DNA of 64,000 bases from Mastigias papua (GCA_964019165.1 OZ025282.1:3422631-3486630); one strand, 5' to 3'. Shown: positions 8,513-16,873, counted from the stretch's first letter. Translations and numbers: made by a program. The notes: a model not told the origin generated them from the letters alone.

Positions 8513-10732
8513 ATGGGAAAATACGATGGAGTAATCAGTGATAACAAAGATTTTGAAAATCAAATTAAATTTAACATGAATGACTTTCATTTTAGTAATG
8601 GAAATATGATAAATATCAATAAAAATATTAAGTTTATTCTTCATAAATCACAATATAGTGATAAATTCACGATTACAAACGATACGTTAGACATCGATAA
8701 AGATAAAATTGAAATTAATCCAAAATCAATTATACCAATAGATTCATCAGGCGTGCCTACAACTATTATAAGCGTAAATGGAGATGATAAATTGATGTTG
8801 AATTTATCAAGTGATTTTATGACCTTGAACAACATGCTTTATTGTAATTTAGGCGCTGGTTTAACAAGAGATGATCAAAATCGTGTTACATTATCATTAG
8901 CAAAGTGTAACCTCAAGTTCATAAATAATCAACTTTGTTTTGATACATCTGCTCTAATTGATAATTTCAATTGTATAAAATTAGACGATAAACAAAGATT
9001 AAGATTAGATTATAATAAAGATGATCTTATTAAAGATAGCACGGGAAAATTATGGTTAAAGATATATGATAAGCATCTCAAACGTACTCAAAATGGCGTT
9101 GAATTAAATATCGATAATGACACGATTCGTTATGATACAAATCAATCTAAATTAATTTCAAGCATAGATAAATATGTTGTTCCTAAATACTCGCAGAATG
9201 GCGATATTTATATTGATCAGACGAATAAAAAGATGAAGATCAACATAAATAACTACGTGGATGATAATATAGGATCGAAAGTTGTGATGAATACAAATAA
9301 CAAAATCGATATCGATATTGTTGATCAAACAGCGGGAGAGGTTTATTTTGACACAAACAATAAATTAACCCTGAGATTAGGGCATTATTTTCAACGAGAC
9401 ACAAGCGGGCATATTATTCCGATCGTCAACATGGCACACGGTCTAAATCTTAATAATTACAAATTGAATTTAGACGTATTTGAGGCAATGACCTTTGTAA
9501 ATAATAAATTAACATTAGCTTATACGCCATATTTTAAAATAAGTAGTGATAATAAATTAGATATCGATATTAATAAACTAACAACAGATGTTGTTATTCC
9601 TGGTCAAGGAATTAAATTAAATAATGACCGCACGATATCGATTGATACATCTGTTTTAACGTCATTAATTAACGTTTCCGCATTATCAGCCCTTAAAATC
9701 GTTGGAAACACTCTTATTGTAGATGAGTATGAAATGTCAAAAAATATAATTCGTCTCAATTCGAACAGCCCGTTAAAAAGAAGGTCTAATAATTATTACG
9801 AGATCGTGTGTGATAGAATTAGCATAGATAGTGACTTTACAACGGGCGCTTTGAAGGTTAAAGATACATACGTCCCATCAGTTGTAACAGAAGATTATAT
9901 CAAAAATAAAGTAATTAACGAATCGTACTTTAAAGAGTTGTTAAAATTTCAAGGCCCAGCTATTTTAACAAGATGTAGTTTATGTTATTGGGATTTAAAT
10001 AACGTGTCAGATGTTGATAAAACAATCGGTGTTAATAGTGTAACAATAAACAAATTCCATAATCAAAAGCATAAATTTAATGATTTTTATTATTTTACAA
10101 CTGAAAAACAACCTAATTATAATTATAAACACTTTTCATTTTCAGTTTTTAATTATATAAATAACGATAATTACATATTTTTTAACAACACAAATCAAAG
10201 AGTCAATTTTGTAGACTCATTTCTTAAAAGGAATCAGTTATTTTCATTTGCTTTCAATTTTATAATATCCCCAGAGAAAAAAACAGTAGATATAAATTCA
10301 ACTTTATTTCAATCAGGAACTGATAATTATATTAAAATTCTTTATAACAACCAAGGCATCATTTTTCGATTTGGGGATATGTATAATGCAAGTGGGGATT
10401 ATGTATTGGAAAGTATTATACCAACACTAACGTCATTATTAAATCGGAAAAATGTTATAACAATATATTTTAATGGAATTAACGATATTAACAGAAACAA
10501 CAGAAAATCAATTGTTTATGTGAATGGTAATAAAATTCAAGACATTGTATTAAATATTGCCCCGTCGTTTATTTCATATACCCAACAATATAATAATTTT
10601 CAATTGTGCAATAATACTGATAATTCACAAAGCTTTAACGGCAAATTCTATGACTTCTCAATGCTGCAAAATATTAGCGTAGAAGAAATGATAAATTTAC
10701 ATGAGTATTATAAGTATATCCATAATATATAA
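8513..10732 (+). CDS. Adenovirus-fibre-like protein: beta-spiral shaft with ConA-like head
   Basis: A 739-residue protein. Residues about 1-470 are a long series of imperfect short repeats alternating hydrophobic residues and turns (for example GAGLTRDDQNRVTLSLA, CIKLDDKQRLRLDYN, NGVELNIDNDTIRYD, NKLTLRLGHYF, GIKLNNDRTISIDTSVL), the pattern of the triple beta-spiral shaft of adenovirus and reovirus fibres. Residues about 480-739 look like a ConA/LamG-type domain (FSFAFNFIIS, KSIVYVNGNKIQDIVL, FNGKFYDFSMLQNISVEEM). It is therefore likely a trimeric vertex fibre with a lectin-like receptor-binding head. It is the largest structural gene visible. No signal peptide or membrane segment is seen. 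Confirmation would come from predicted trimer structure. Confidence 0.75.
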   Translation: MGKYDGVISDNKDFENQIKFNMNDFHFSNGNMININKNIKFILHKSQYSDKFTITNDTLDIDKDKIEINPKSIIPIDSSGVPTTIISVNGDDKLMLNLSSDFMTLNNMLYCNLGAGLTRDDQNRVTLSLAKCNLKFINNQLCFDTSALIDNFNCIKLDDKQRLRLDYNKDDLIKDSTGKLWLKIYDKHLKRTQNGVELNIDNDTIRYDTNQSKLISSIDKYVVPKYSQNGDIYIDQTNKKMKININNYVDDNIGSKVVMNTNNKIDIDIVDQTAGEVYFDTNNKLTLRLGHYFQRDTSGHIIPIVNMAHGLNLNNYKLNLDVFEAMTFVNNKLTLAYTPYFKISSDNKLDIDINKLTTDVVIPGQGIKLNNDRTISIDTSVLTSLINVSALSALKIVGNTLIVDEYEMSKNIIRLNSNSPLKRRSNNYYEIVCDRISIDSDFTTGALKVKDTYVPSVVTEDYIKNKVINESYFKELLKFQGPAILTRCSLCYWDLNNVSDVDKTIGVNSVTINKFHNQKHKFNDFYYFTTEKQPNYNYKHFSFSVFNYINNDNYIFFNNTNQRVNFVDSFLKRNQLFSFAFNFIISPEKKTVDINSTLFQSGTDNYIKILYNNQGIIFRFGDMYNASGDYVLESIIPTLTSLLNRKNVITIYFNGINDINRNNRKSIVYVNGNKIQDIVLNIAPSFISYTQQYNNFQLCNNTDNSQSFNGKFYDFSMLQNISVEEMINLHEYYKYIHNI

Positions 10733-10737
10733 TAAAA

Positions 10738-10754
10738 TTATAATATATATTATA
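10738..10754 (+). promoter_or_regulatory. AT-box abutting the start codon at 10755
   Basis: TTATAATATATATTATA ends directly at the ATG. It fixes the start at 10755 rather than at the in-frame ATG at 10701, which would lie inside the preceding gene. Confidence 0.6.
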
Positions 10755-11198
10755 ATGGATTCACCGAGGAAAGTTATCAAATTTATGAATGAAAATTTTT
10801 ATCTATTTGAAAAACAATATGTGAATATTGATAAAAATGTCTTAAAAGCCGCGATAGCTTATAAATATTTATTAGCTGTTTATTTAGACATTAAAAATAT
10901 AACCATTGACCAAATCTTAATTGAAAACGATTATGACATTGGGCTTATCGGGCCTGGTCATTCATGTATAACGTCTATATGTGAGAGAATCTGTCCAAAT
11001 CGCGTCTGTCATTTGCATTCTATTCTCCATGACTGTTACGGGCGTATTTACACGAAATATAATAATCAAGGGCGTGGTTATGTTTATATGTTTAACGCCC
11101 CCAAATGGATGAAGAAATGTCCGTTATTCGGTCATATCACCGGTTTGTTGTATTCGATATATTATAACATTAGATATTATCGTGAATATCAAACTTAA
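10755..11198 (+). CDS. Small Cys/His-rich protein, possible phospholipase A2-like
   Basis: A 147-residue protein. Its centre reads IGLIGPGHSCITSICERICP then NRVCHLHSILHDCYGRIYTK. A glycine loop followed about 25 residues later by a Cys-flanked His-Asp-x-Tyr recalls the calcium loop and HD active site of secreted and parvovirus-type phospholipase A2, which occurs in some Polintons and adintoviruses and helps virions leave the endosome. The spacing HDCY is not the canonical HDxxY or HDxCY, so the match is tentative. A hydrophobic patch (GHITGLLYSIYYNI) lies near the C-terminus. The 3' end overlaps the convergent VLTF3-like gene by 29 nt. If not a lipase it is a small virus protein of unknown role. 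Confidence 0.5.
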   Translation: MDSPRKVIKFMNENFYLFEKQYVNIDKNVLKAAIAYKYLLAVYLDIKNITIDQILIENDYDIGLIGPGHSCITSICERICPNRVCHLHSILHDCYGRIYTKYNNQGRGYVYMFNAPKWMKKCPLFGHITGLLYSIYYNIRYYREYQT

Positions 11199-11730
11199 AT
11201 ATTTCTTTAATCTTTTGCCAAGTGATTAAATATTCGTTTGTTTTTCTAACATTATTCCGTATTTTAATATTATGACATTTTCCATGTTTTAAGAATTCAA
11301 TATATATTTGTTTTATAACATATTTTAAATTAATTTTTTTAATCATATTATTATCTTTTTGCCATTCGATAATTTTATTACAATATTCTAAGATAATATA
11401 CTTTTGATATTCGCTCATAAGTATATTATATTTTTTATTGACTTCATTCAAGGAGTTTAATATATAATATTTTCTGTGATATATAGACTGCTTCTTATTA
11501 TAATAGCAATCATACGGTTGTAAATCAGCGTTGAAATAATTTATTAAACATGAACAGTTTTTACAATATCTACCATTTTCATGAACATAATAATCAATAC
11601 TATTACAGTTCTCACATTCATCGCGTTCTTTTGTGATTTGATATTTTAATATCTTGAGATATTTATCACAATAAAGACAATAGCTTTGATCCATTTTAAG
11701 AAATCGAATATGAATGTCACGATTACACAT
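11170..11730 (-). CDS. Zinc-ribbon late transcription factor, VLTF3-like
   Basis: A 186-residue protein with paired zinc-ligand motifs: CLYC (about residues 18-21), CENC (about 39-42) and CKNC plus a further Cys (about 56-60). A segment IYHRKYYILNSLNEV and a helical domain ending in YLITWQKIKEIFKF follow. In the poxvirus A2L/VLTF3 family, an N-terminal zinc ribbon is followed by a Tyr-x-Arg-x-x-[HY]-[FY]-x3-Leu helix and an alpha-helical domain; this layout fits. VLTF3 proteins act in late transcription of large DNA viruses and also occur in some Polinton-like viruses. It begins the convergent gene block and has its own AT-box. The alternative is another small zinc protein. Confidence 0.6.
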   Translation of the reverse strand: MCNRDIHIRFLKMDQSYCLYCDKYLKILKYQITKERDECENCNSIDYYVHENGRYCKNCSCLINYFNADLQPYDCYYNKKQSIYHRKYYILNSLNEVNKKYNILMSEYQKYIILEYCNKIIEWQKDNNMIKKINLKYVIKQIYIEFLKHGKCHNIKIRNNVRKTNEYLITWQKIKEIFKFDIHDNI

Positions 11731-11752
11731 ATGTATATTATATATTATATTT
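11731..11752 (-). promoter_or_regulatory. AT-box abutting the VLTF3-like start (minus strand)
   Basis: On the minus strand, AATATAATATATAATATACAT ends at the ATG at 11730. The same box on this strand argues that the convergent genes belong to the same transcription system. Confidence 0.6.
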
Positions 11753-12929
11753 GTTTCTTCAATATGATCTTTTTTTTGATAAATGTTCTACACTTCCCAT
11801 GAGATTTATCATAAGTATTTTGATCATAAAAACTATCGAATAATTCTCGATGACAAAAGACATAACTTAAACATTTTATTGAATCATTTTTTAACATAGA
11901 TTCAAAATCATCTTTACTTATGATAAGAGAATATTTCTTTATAAAATATTTTAAGAATACTAATTTATCATATTTAATTATTTCTTTCATAATATCCTTT
12001 GCCACAAATGGGCAGCCTTGATCAATAAGATATTTTATAACACTGATTTTTTTATTTTGAACAGCTAAACGACACGAGTTGTCATCAAATAATAAAATAT
12101 CATTTTTACGTAAATATTTAATGCAATCTAAATCACAATATTTGACTGATGTTATGGCAGTATATAATTCATAATCACACATTGATTCAACCAAAAATTT
12201 TATACAATCTAATAAATTATTCTCAATAGCCAATGAAAATGTATTATGTGTTATTTTAGATCCATTTTCGTGAGCATATTCTAAACATTCTCTTTTACCA
12301 TCTTTCAAACAACATAATGTACTGCTTAAATCATCAAATTTTAAATCCATAATTTCATGTAAATATTTTAAGATTCTTAGATCATTATTTTTACATGCTT
12401 CATTAATCATGTCTTCATCTGTAGGACATCCGTTTTCACACGCATATTCGAGACAACCAAAATTATTATTTTGAATTGCCTTATAAATAGTCATTTCATC
12501 CCATGGACAGGCATTATCATGAGCATATTTTAAACAATGTATATAACCGTACTCAGCCGCAATATCACACACTTGTGTATTCCATGGACATTTATTATCA
12601 TGTAAATATCTCATAATACCTAATGCATCAGCTTTACAAGCGTTTTCCATTGTTTTTTCATCAATTGTATCACCATTATCATGTGCGTATTTTAAGCATT
12701 GTAAATTACCATAAGCTGCTGCTATATTACAAATACCTTTTAATGAACAACATTCTTCTCTATGAACTTTTTTGAGACATTTTAAATGCCCCATTTGTGC
12801 TGCAGACTTAGAACGATTTAATGAATAATCTTGATCTTCTTGTTGGTATTTTAACTGAATATCGAAACATTTTTTAAAATCGCCCATATTCTCTTCTTGT
12901 GTGATTTCGCAAAAATAACAACTACTCAT
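11745..12929 (-). CDS. Ankyrin-like repeat protein A
   Basis: A 394-residue protein starting MSSCYFCEITQEENMGDF. From about residue 35 it consists of degenerate 27-28-residue repeats of the type G-x-L-x-C-L-K-Y-A-H-D/E-N-G/A-C-P-W, for example AEYGYIHCLKYAHDNACPWD. Repeats of this class are common in giant DNA viruses and some protists, and are usually taken as protein-binding solenoids. In viruses such proteins often counter host defences or recruit ubiquitin ligases, but no F-box or other partner domain is visible here. The start at 12929 is preferred over an in-frame ATG at 12974 because the AT-box lies directly before 12929 and would otherwise be translated as a Tyr/Ile run. A paralogue lies just upstream. 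Confidence 0.75.
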   Translation of the reverse strand: MSSCYFCEITQEENMGDFKKCFDIQLKYQQEDQDYSLNRSKSAAQMGHLKCLKKVHREECCSLKGICNIAAAYGNLQCLKYAHDNGDTIDEKTMENACKADALGIMRYLHDNKCPWNTQVCDIAAEYGYIHCLKYAHDNACPWDEMTIYKAIQNNNFGCLEYACENGCPTDEDMINEACKNNDLRILKYLHEIMDLKFDDLSSTLCCLKDGKRECLEYAHENGSKITHNTFSLAIENNLLDCIKFLVESMCDYELYTAITSVKYCDLDCIKYLRKNDILLFDDNSCRLAVQNKKISVIKYLIDQGCPFVAKDIMKEIIKYDKLVFLKYFIKKYSLIISKDDFESMLKNDSIKCLSYVFCHRELFDSFYDQNTYDKSHGKCRTFIKKKIILKKQI

Positions 12930-12943
12930 TATAATATATATAT
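12930..12943 (-). promoter_or_regulatory. AT-box abutting the start of ankyrin-like A (minus strand)
   Basis: On the minus strand ATATATATATTATA ends directly at the ATG at 12929 and sets the start of that gene. Confidence 0.6.
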
Positions 12944-12964
12944 GGCGATATTTCTTTAAGTATT

Positions 12965-14140
12965 TTAAACGCATTTATATTTTATATATTGTAAGCAATC
13001 TTTTATTTCAATATTTCTTGGTTTGATATGTTTTAATATTTTATTTTTGTCATAATAATAACCATTTTCAATAGCATATTTCATAATTCCATAATCTCCG
13101 TTATCTACGGCAATATAAACAATCTTTTTACTCATTGGGCAACCATTTTCATGAGCATATTTAAAGCAATCATAATGTCTATTTTTAACAGCCGTTTCTC
13201 CTACTCTCATATTCCAATGACATCCAATGCTACGAAGATATTTTAAACATTCTAATTCACCATATTCACAAGCGAGCAAACAGACTGTTGTTTGTCTTTT
13301 GTCTATTTTTAAACCATTTTCATAAGCATATTTTAAACAATCTAAACTACCTTTTTTAATAGCACGATAAATTGTTCTACTTTTCCATTTACAGCCATTT
13401 TCATGAGCATATTTTAAACATTCTAATTCATCATTACTTGCAGCCATTTCACATGTTAAACTATCCCAATGGAATTCGTTTTTATGAGCATATTTTAAAC
13501 ATTCTAAATGACCAAAAGCAGCTGCATTTAAACAAGTGAAAAGATCTTTTGGACATCCGTTTTCACAAGCATATTTTAAACAATCTAAATGCCCATTGTT
13601 TGCAGCACTTCGGCAAACATTGTCATTCCATGGACAGTTATTTTCATGAGCGTATTTTAAACAAGCCAATCTCCCATTTAAAGCGGCTATAGCGCATGTT
13701 TCATAACCCCAAGGACATCCATTTTCATGAGCATATTTAAGACAATCTAAATGACCATTTTGTACAGCTGTATTGATTGTTTCCCCGTACCACGAACACC
13801 CGTTTTCATGAGCATATTTTAAACATTCTAATTGACCGTATTCAGCAGCTGTAGTACAAATATCAGCCCAATCATATCTTTTAATATTTAATAAATATTT
13901 TAAACAATTCAATTGCCCATATTTTGCAGCTAAATTTAAATAATGATTTTCATTTATCATAAATATTTCATAGTCTTCATTATTATTTTTATCAAGACCA
14001 TATTTTAAACATTCTAAATGGCCATTTCTTATAGCCTCCTCTTCATCAGTTGTTACGCAACATTTTTTATAACCATGTTGTACAGGAATCGAATTATAAT
14101 CAATAATTTTTCTCGCACTTAAACATTGTAATGAAAACAT
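12965..14140 (-). CDS. Ankyrin-like repeat protein B
   Basis: A 391-residue protein of about twelve 27-residue repeats with the strong consensus AAxxGHLECLKYAHENGCPW, clearest between residues about 90 and 260. A less regular N-terminus (MFSLQCLSARKIIDYNS) and a basic C-terminal tail ending YIKYKCV flank them. It is a paralogue of the next gene downstream, from which it is separated by the latter's AT-box, so the pair arose by duplication. The solenoid is expected to bind a protein partner in the infected cell. No enzymatic domain is visible. It is the last gene before the non-coding terminal stretch of the element. Confidence 0.75.
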   Translation of the reverse strand: MFSLQCLSARKIIDYNSIPVQHGYKKCCVTTDEEEAIRNGHLECLKYGLDKNNNEDYEIFMINENHYLNLAAKYGQLNCLKYLLNIKRYDWADICTTAAEYGQLECLKYAHENGCSWYGETINTAVQNGHLDCLKYAHENGCPWGYETCAIAALNGRLACLKYAHENNCPWNDNVCRSAANNGHLDCLKYACENGCPKDLFTCLNAAAFGHLECLKYAHKNEFHWDSLTCEMAASNDELECLKYAHENGCKWKSRTIYRAIKKGSLDCLKYAYENGLKIDKRQTTVCLLACEYGELECLKYLRSIGCHWNMRVGETAVKNRHYDCFKYAHENGCPMSKKIVYIAVDNGDYGIMKYAIENGYYYDKNKILKHIKPRNIEIKDCLQYIKYKCV

Positions 14141-14163
14141 CTCTTATAATTTATATATATATA
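14141..14163 (-). promoter_or_regulatory. AT-box before the start of ankyrin-like B (minus strand)
   Basis: On the minus strand ATTATATATATATAAATTAT followed by AAGAG lies immediately before the ATG at 14140, a looser copy of the shared box. Confidence 0.5.
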
Positions 14164-14391
14164 ATATTTTTTTAAGTTATTTTAATCTCACAACCCATGT
14201 TACCAATCAATAAATCCAATCAACCAATAACAAATGAATTAAAACCGCACGAAAATGCTGCAAATACATAATACTATTCTTTGTGACTAAGCTAAAATGC
14301 CAATAAAATGGGTTAATTGGTATTGAAATTAAAATTGAAATTAAAATTGATGCCAAATAATAACCCCATTTAGTAAGGTTATTTAGTAAGG

Positions 14392-14643
14392 CCAATGGAA
14401 AATTGCTAGTTTATAAAACAATTGACTGATTGAATGGCCACATTATTTTAGCTAAAGCTAAAATAATCTGGCCGGGTGATTCCATTATTCACGCCCGTTT
14501 AAGACTAAATTGTCTAAAACCAATAAATAACAAATAATCCATGCCCCATTAAGTAACCCTATAAGTAAGGTTTATTTATTAACGCCAATGATAAATGGGT
14601 TAATTAGTAAAGTCAGTGGAAAATGGCTAGTTTATAAAACAAT
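14392..14643. repeat. Direct repeat pair, about 30 bp, 222 bp apart
   Basis: AATGGAAAATTGCTAGTTTA plus TAAAACAAT at 14,393-14,421 recurs almost unchanged at 14,615-14,643 (AGTGGAAAATGGCTAGTTTA plus TAAAACAAT). Confidence 0.7.
14436..14473. repeat. Long perfect hairpin, 12-bp stem with 2-nt loop
   Basis: Arms ATTATTTTAGCT (14,442-14,453) and AGCTAAAATAAT (14,456-14,467) with loop AA, extended by GGCCA/TGGCC across one C-C mismatch. Confidence 0.85.
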
Positions 14644-14727
14644 AAAATGTTTACCAATAAAATTATGTTATAGAATAATACTTATTTTATATAAGCTAGT
14701 GACTGAAACCAGTATCACACGACGATA

Positions 14728-14747
14728 CATAAAGCTAACGCTTTATG
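14728..14747. repeat. Hairpin A, 8-bp stem, TAAC loop
   Basis: CATAAAGC / GCTTTATG separated by TAAC; perfect stem. Confidence 0.85.
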
Positions 14748-14770
14748 TAGTATTAGCTGCGCTAATACTA
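14748..14770. repeat. Hairpin B, 10-bp stem, TGC loop
   Basis: TAGTATTAGC / GCTAATACTA separated by TGC, directly abutting hairpin A. Both are enclosed by CACACGACG (14,716-14,724) and CGTCGCGTG (14,774-14,782), which pair with one mismatch. Confidence 0.85.
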
Positions 14771-14791
14771 ATGCGTCGCGTGGTCTTGCTC

Positions 14792-14861
14792 GCCACTAAA
14801 CCAGGTTTAACTTTGTCAAAAACCTAACGGTTTTTAACTTCGTTAAACCTAGCTTAGTGGC
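14792..14861. repeat. Nested hairpin C with three paired segments
   Basis: GCCACTAA/TTAGTGGC outer, AGGTTTAAC/GTTAAACCT middle and AAAAACC/GGTTTTT inner stems are collinear with equal 3-nt and 6-nt internal loops and a TAAC tip loop, the same loop as hairpin A. Confidence 0.85.
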
Positions 14862-15239
14862 TCGCGGGCAGTGTCTGTAACCAATAAAAGTAATTATTTC
14901 TATAAAATCATAAATAAGAATTCCATAACATAAATGGAAATATGTTTATAATAAATGTTTCTTATGAAAACAAGGACATCATAATCCTTGATTATTTTCA
15001 ATACCCAATTTAAGAAACCAAGATTAGAGTTGCCGCCCCAATTGAAAATGAAAATAAAAGAGAACAATCCATGAAACCATAAAATATGTTCCATTAATAA
15101 CGAAGTGGTTTGTATACCATAGGAAGATTTTTTTTAAATTATATTAATAATTTTTACCATTGTATTTAATCCATTTATTCTAAATTAATATCATTACATT
15201 TATATCATATTATTTATTCCATTTTATTTATACTAGTCC

Positions 15240-15535
15240 TTTGTAATCCATCTCATAAATCTATTTTATAAATCCATTTTATAAATCTATTTTTATAAAT
15301 TCATTTTATAACACCATTTTATAAATCTATTTTATAAATCCATTTTATAACACCATTTTTATAAATCCATTTTATAACACCATTTTAATAAATCCATTTT
15401 ATAACACCATTTTTATAAATCTAGTTTATAATTTCATTTTTATAAATCTAGTTTATAATTTCATTTTATAAATCTAGTTTATAATTTCATTTTATAAATC
15501 TAATTTTATAAATCTATTTCATAAAACTATTTCAT
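15240..15535. repeat. Degenerate AT-rich tandem array
   Basis: Many imperfect copies of a roughly 13-26-bp unit such as CCATTTTATAAATCTATTTT or CCATTTTATAACA. Confidence 0.8.
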
Positions 15536-15613
15536 TTACACCATTCATTCATTCACATTCAATTCTTGCCAATCATTTCATAAACCAGTCTATTATATTA
15601 TTTTAATTTACTA

Positions 15614-15821
15614 TTTTAATTTACTATTTTAATAATCCATTCTTATACCTAATTTTATAATTCTGTTATTTTACATTTATTAAATTATACCATTATAATT
15701 TATTATAAATTATTCCATTTTAATTTACTATTTTAATAATCCATTCTTATACCTAATTTTATAATTCTGTTATTTTACATTTATTAAATTATACCATTAT
15801 AATTTATTATAAATTATTCCA
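15614..15821. repeat. Exact 104-bp tandem duplication
   Basis: The segment 15,614-15,717 is repeated base for base at 15,718-15,821, and a third copy starts at 15,822 and breaks off after about 12 bases at the edge of the AT-rich stretch. Confidence 0.9.
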
Positions 15822-15895
15822 TTTTTAATTTACACGCCTCTCTACCCCACTTTTACCCCATTTTTGTTCCAGCTCATGCTACTATCATTATATAT

Positions 15896-16873
15896 CTTGT
15901 TAACGAGTTACTTTAACAGAGGTTTCATCTACGAGGAAATTCGACTGTTTCTTGAAAAGAATCATGACAGATGTTTAAGTATTGCAACGTTGAAAAGACG
16001 AATGAAGGATTTTGGACTGAAAAGACGAGACATCGATTACGACGAAATGGAAGTGCGTGAACATATTAGAAAGCAACTGGATGATCCAGGCTGTATGGTA
16101 GGCTACAGGCATGTATGGCACACTCTACAAATGCAAGGTGTTAGTGCTCCATGCATAGTTGTTCAGAAACTCCTAAAGGAAATGGATCCAGAGGGAACTG
16201 AAGAAAGACGTCATCACGTGTTGAGGAGACGAACATATCATAATATTGGTCCCAATTACGCTTGGCACTGTGACGGCTATGATAAGCTGAAGTCAAATCA
16301 ATAACTGATTTAGGAACAGAGAATAGAACTATGGCATCAATACATTGTTTCTTCAAAAATGATGTCAATAGCCATCGTTATGTACCATCAACAAGAAATC
16401 AAAGGATTGAGTGTTGGTAGTCATATTTCAGGGAAAACAGAACAAATTGGTGGATAAATCTGCTCAAAGACTTGGAAGAAACTGGCGATTTTAATCGTGC
16501 TTCTAAAGTTCAAAGTGAGTGCTTGTGGTTTTGTTTCGCACCTCTACTTCAAGAAAAGCTAGATGTTGCCAAAGAGCATTGGAATACCCATTTCGTGCGG
16601 AAATCAAGGCATGACACTATTTCTGGAAGGCCAGATGCCTTATATTACTTGCCAGGTTATCGTGGTGGAGTACATGGCTTGCTTTCCATTGTGCCAGACA
16701 ATAAAATGGAGTATGCCAGAAGACGTCTTGTAGAAGAACATGATGTAGACAATATACATCGTGAATATTTCCAATATGTCATGTCAAATTGTGGATTATC
16801 TAGGCCTAATGATTGGAGGGAATGTCTATCATTATATCATAGATTATTAGAGTATGCCAAAAATGGTGCATAG
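15896..16873 (+). pseudogene. RVE-type integrase (DDE) transposon-derived gene, broken
   Basis: Reads as a large-family integrase-core protein common in invertebrate and fish genomes. The N-terminal helix-turn-helix part is SYFNRGFIYEEIRLFLE, then TLKRRMKDFGLKRR; a GYRHVWHTLQMQGV segment follows, then the first catalytic Asp in WHCDGYDKLK (about 16,263-16,292). About 60-70 residues are then missing. The second Asp (ITDLGTENRTM, about 16,303) and catalytic Glu (NQRIECW, about 16,398-16,417) appear in another frame, with a TAG stop at 16,418. The rest (ECLWFCFAPLLQEKLDVAKE ... GRPDALYYLP ... YHRLLEYAKNG) is open to 16,873. The 5' end is cut at 15,896: an inverted fragment at 18.5 kb shows the N-terminus missing here. 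It cannot encode an active enzyme. Confidence 0.75.

Larger units (their letters stand above)
1..15850. mobile_element. Polinton/adintovirus-like endogenous viral element (right part)
   Basis: A continuous block of tightly packed intronless genes with strongly AT-rich sequence and very short gaps, unlike the intron-rich DNA to the right. It carries a protein-primed family B polymerase, double-jelly-roll capsid, penton-like capsid, adenain-type protease and fibre-like genes, the hallmark set of Polintons/Mavericks and adintoviruses. The left end, and any integrase or FtsK/HerA-type packaging ATPase, are outside the window or absent. The right boundary is inferred from the end of AT-rich sequence near 15,832 and the start of host integrase-pseudogene homology at 15,896. 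No terminal inverted repeat can be tested because only one end is visible. The genes look largely intact, so integration may be recent or the contig may contain a viral sequence. Confidence 0.8.
14166..15850. other. Non-coding AT-rich terminal stretch of the element
   Basis: No convincing gene. It holds repeated segments built from ATAAATCCAATCAACC-, TTAGTAAGG- and AATGGGTTAATT-like words, a cluster of hairpins (14,436-14,861), a degenerate tandem array (15,240-15,535) and a 104-bp exact tandem duplication (15,614-15,821). It lies where a Polinton would carry its terminal inverted repeat, but the matching left end is outside the window. Confidence 0.5.

Noticed and set aside
14166..15850. CRISPR-like or direct-repeat array
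   Set aside because: Repeats are irregular, AT-only and without spacers of regular length; eukaryotic/viral context.
1..15850. Giant-virus (NCLDV) fragment instead of a Polinton-like element
   Set aside because: VLTF3-like and ankyrin-like genes would allow it, but the protein-primed polymerase, adenain-type protease, short capsid genes and compact gene order fit the Polinton/adintovirus group better.
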